A stretch of 6,311 nucleotides of DNA, from NCBI GenBank assembly GCA_020432595.1, contig JAGQGA010000331.1, positions 1-6,311 of the forward strand, written 5' to 3'. Origin of the DNA: Anaerolineales bacterium. Lineage in GTDB: Bacteria > Chloroflexota > Anaerolineae > Promineifilales > Promineifilaceae. Positions 5,558 through 6,311 of the stretch are shown here, in pieces. Within the stretch, counting starts at the first letter, position 1. Each line of letters begins with the position of its first letter. The notes beneath the pieces were generated by a model that made no database searches, was not told where the DNA came from, and worked only from the letters and a program-made list of their open reading frames with translations. The position numbers and the translations under genes are program-made.

Positions 5558-6311
5558 ATGATCCATCAAATGGCTGCGATATTGAACAAATTTGAATGGT
5601 TCATTTTACTGTTGCTGTTGGGGCTGCTTCTGTTTCCCAACCCTACCAGCAGCTTGTTGCTGTTGGTTGTGCCGCTGCTGTGGCTGGTGCGTTGGCTGGC
5701 AACACGCCAATTTGTGCCGCCTACACCGATTAATACAGCCATTTTTCTCCTGCTGCTCATGGTGGGGGTCAGCCTGTTTGCCACCTTTGACATCAACCTG
5801 AGCTTTCCCAAAATTGCGGGCATGGTCATGGGGATTGCTCTGTTTTACGGAGCTATCAACGTCATGCGAATCTATCGGCTGGGGGGATGGTTTGTGCTGG
5901 CGTTTGTGGTGGCGGCGGGCACCGGGCTGGCACTGGTGGGGACGATTGGTACTCATTGGCAGCCGCCATTTGGCTTTTTGAATGTGCTGGAAACGGCCGT
6001 TCCTGCTCAATACCGCACCATCCCCGAAACCTCCAACACCGTCAACCTCAACGAACTTGCCGGTGTGTTGGATTGGCTTGTGCCCCTGCTGCTGGTGCTG
6101 CTGGTCGCCAGTTGGCGACGCTGGCCGCTGTGGCTGCGGCTGCCGCTGCTGGCGACCACCGGGCTGCTGAGTGGGCTGCTGGTTGCCACCCTCTCACGCG
6201 GCGGCATCGCGGCCTGCGGCTTGGCGCTGCTGGTCATCCTTGCCATCCGCTTCCGCTGGGGACGCTGGTTGCTGGTTGAGGTCGCTATTGCCGCCATCAT
6301 TGTCTTTTTTT
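5558..6311 (+). CDS. O-antigen ligase/polymerase-like membrane protein, partial (N-terminal 251 codons)
   Basis: The open frame runs off the right edge. It encodes a polytopic membrane protein with hydrophobic segments at about 14-27, 31-47, 60-76, 85-100, 110-128, 172-185, 192-211, 216-231 and 236-251. A longer polar stretch (about 131-168) precedes NLNELAGVL (163-171), and TLSRGG follows at 211-216. An asparagine-rich 'N..AgvL' before a helix and a later SRgg are features of the O-antigen ligase/Wzy_C superfamily, which joins or polymerises surface glycans at the membrane. Leucine is very abundant, mostly CTG codons. Starts are ATG 5558 or ATG 5570; neither has a clear Shine-Dalgarno, since AAGGTGG (5533-5539) is too far away. 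The gene is divergent from the regulator gene with a 110-base gap, so shared control is possible. The missing C-terminus may carry TPR or other domains. Family assignment is moderate. Confidence 0.82.
   Translation, partial: MIHQMAAILNKFEWFILLLLLGLLLFPNPTSSLLLLVVPLLWLVRWLATRQFVPPTPINTAIFLLLLMVGVSLFATFDINLSFPKIAGMVMGIALFYGAINVMRIYRLGGWFVLAFVVAAGTGLALVGTIGTHWQPPFGFLNVLETAVPAQYRTIPETSNTVNLNELAGVLDWLVPLLLVLLVASWRRWPLWLRLPLLATTGLLSGLLVATLSRGGIAACGLALLVILAIRFRWGRWLLVEVAIAAIIVFF
5992..6001. repeat. AACGGCCGTT palindrome, copy 6
   Basis: Copy in the plus-strand membrane-protein gene, in the polar loop before NLNELAGVL, read A-ACG-GCC-GTT, residues T146-A147-V148. Confidence 0.8.

Noticed and set aside
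6081..6182. CTG-rich tandem-like stretch
   Set aside because: It is explained by runs of leucine codons in membrane helices; the spacing is irregular and there is no true repeat unit.
5592..6300. Open frames at 5606-6010 and 6007-6300 (minus), and at 5592-5801 and 5887-6279 (plus)
   Set aside because: They are shadows of the leucine-rich membrane protein; the minus ones are Q/H/S-rich because they read CTG codons backwards, and the plus ones are Cys/Trp-rich or Ala/Gly-rich.

Overview
The window (about 53% GC by eye) reads as a chromosomal segment of a free-living bacterium. Protein style suggests Chloroflexota, perhaps Anaerolineae or Caldilineae: a PAS-cyclase, a GAF-PAS histidine kinase and a small PRC-barrel-like protein, with many CGGCCG palindromes. 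That placement is inference from memory of such genomes, not from a marker gene. No tRNA, rRNA, CRISPR array, insertion sequence or phage gene was seen, and no gene-free stretch exceeds 300 bases.

Layout. Positions 1-892 (minus) hold the N-terminal 297 codons of threonine synthase, which leaves the window at its left edge. Sixteen bases upstream of it lies a 124-residue conserved-looking small protein (909-1283, minus) with a good Shine-Dalgarno and a sigma70-like promoter. Next come two minus-strand signalling genes 14 bases apart, probably one operon: a PAS plus class III nucleotide cyclase (3207-4334), then a membrane-anchored GAF-PAS histidine kinase (1396-3192). Divergent from them is rpsT, ribosomal protein S20 (4442-4720, plus), with a UUG start, a leader that can pair with its own Shine-Dalgarno, and a strong GAAA-loop terminator. 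Converging on that terminator is an OmpR-type regulator (4776-5447, minus) with a degenerate receiver. Divergent from the regulator is the first part of an O-antigen ligase/polymerase-like membrane protein (5558-6311, plus), cut by the right edge.

How the genes relate. The centre is a signalling neighbourhood. The cyclase keeps both metal-binding aspartates but has lost the usual base-recognition and transition-state residues. The kinase looks fully active but has no intact receiver gene beside it. The only regulator nearby lacks several switch residues, so the two are unlikely to be a normal pair. The metabolic and ribosomal genes look ordinary.

The most unusual signal is at DNA level. The 10-base palindrome AACGGCCGTT occurs six times, plus one 9/10 copy, in five different genes, on both coding strands and in all three codon phases. 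Well under 0.01 copies are expected by chance in 6.3 kb. It resembles the HIP1 situation of cyanobacteria: a genome-wide palindrome kept at DNA level inside genes.
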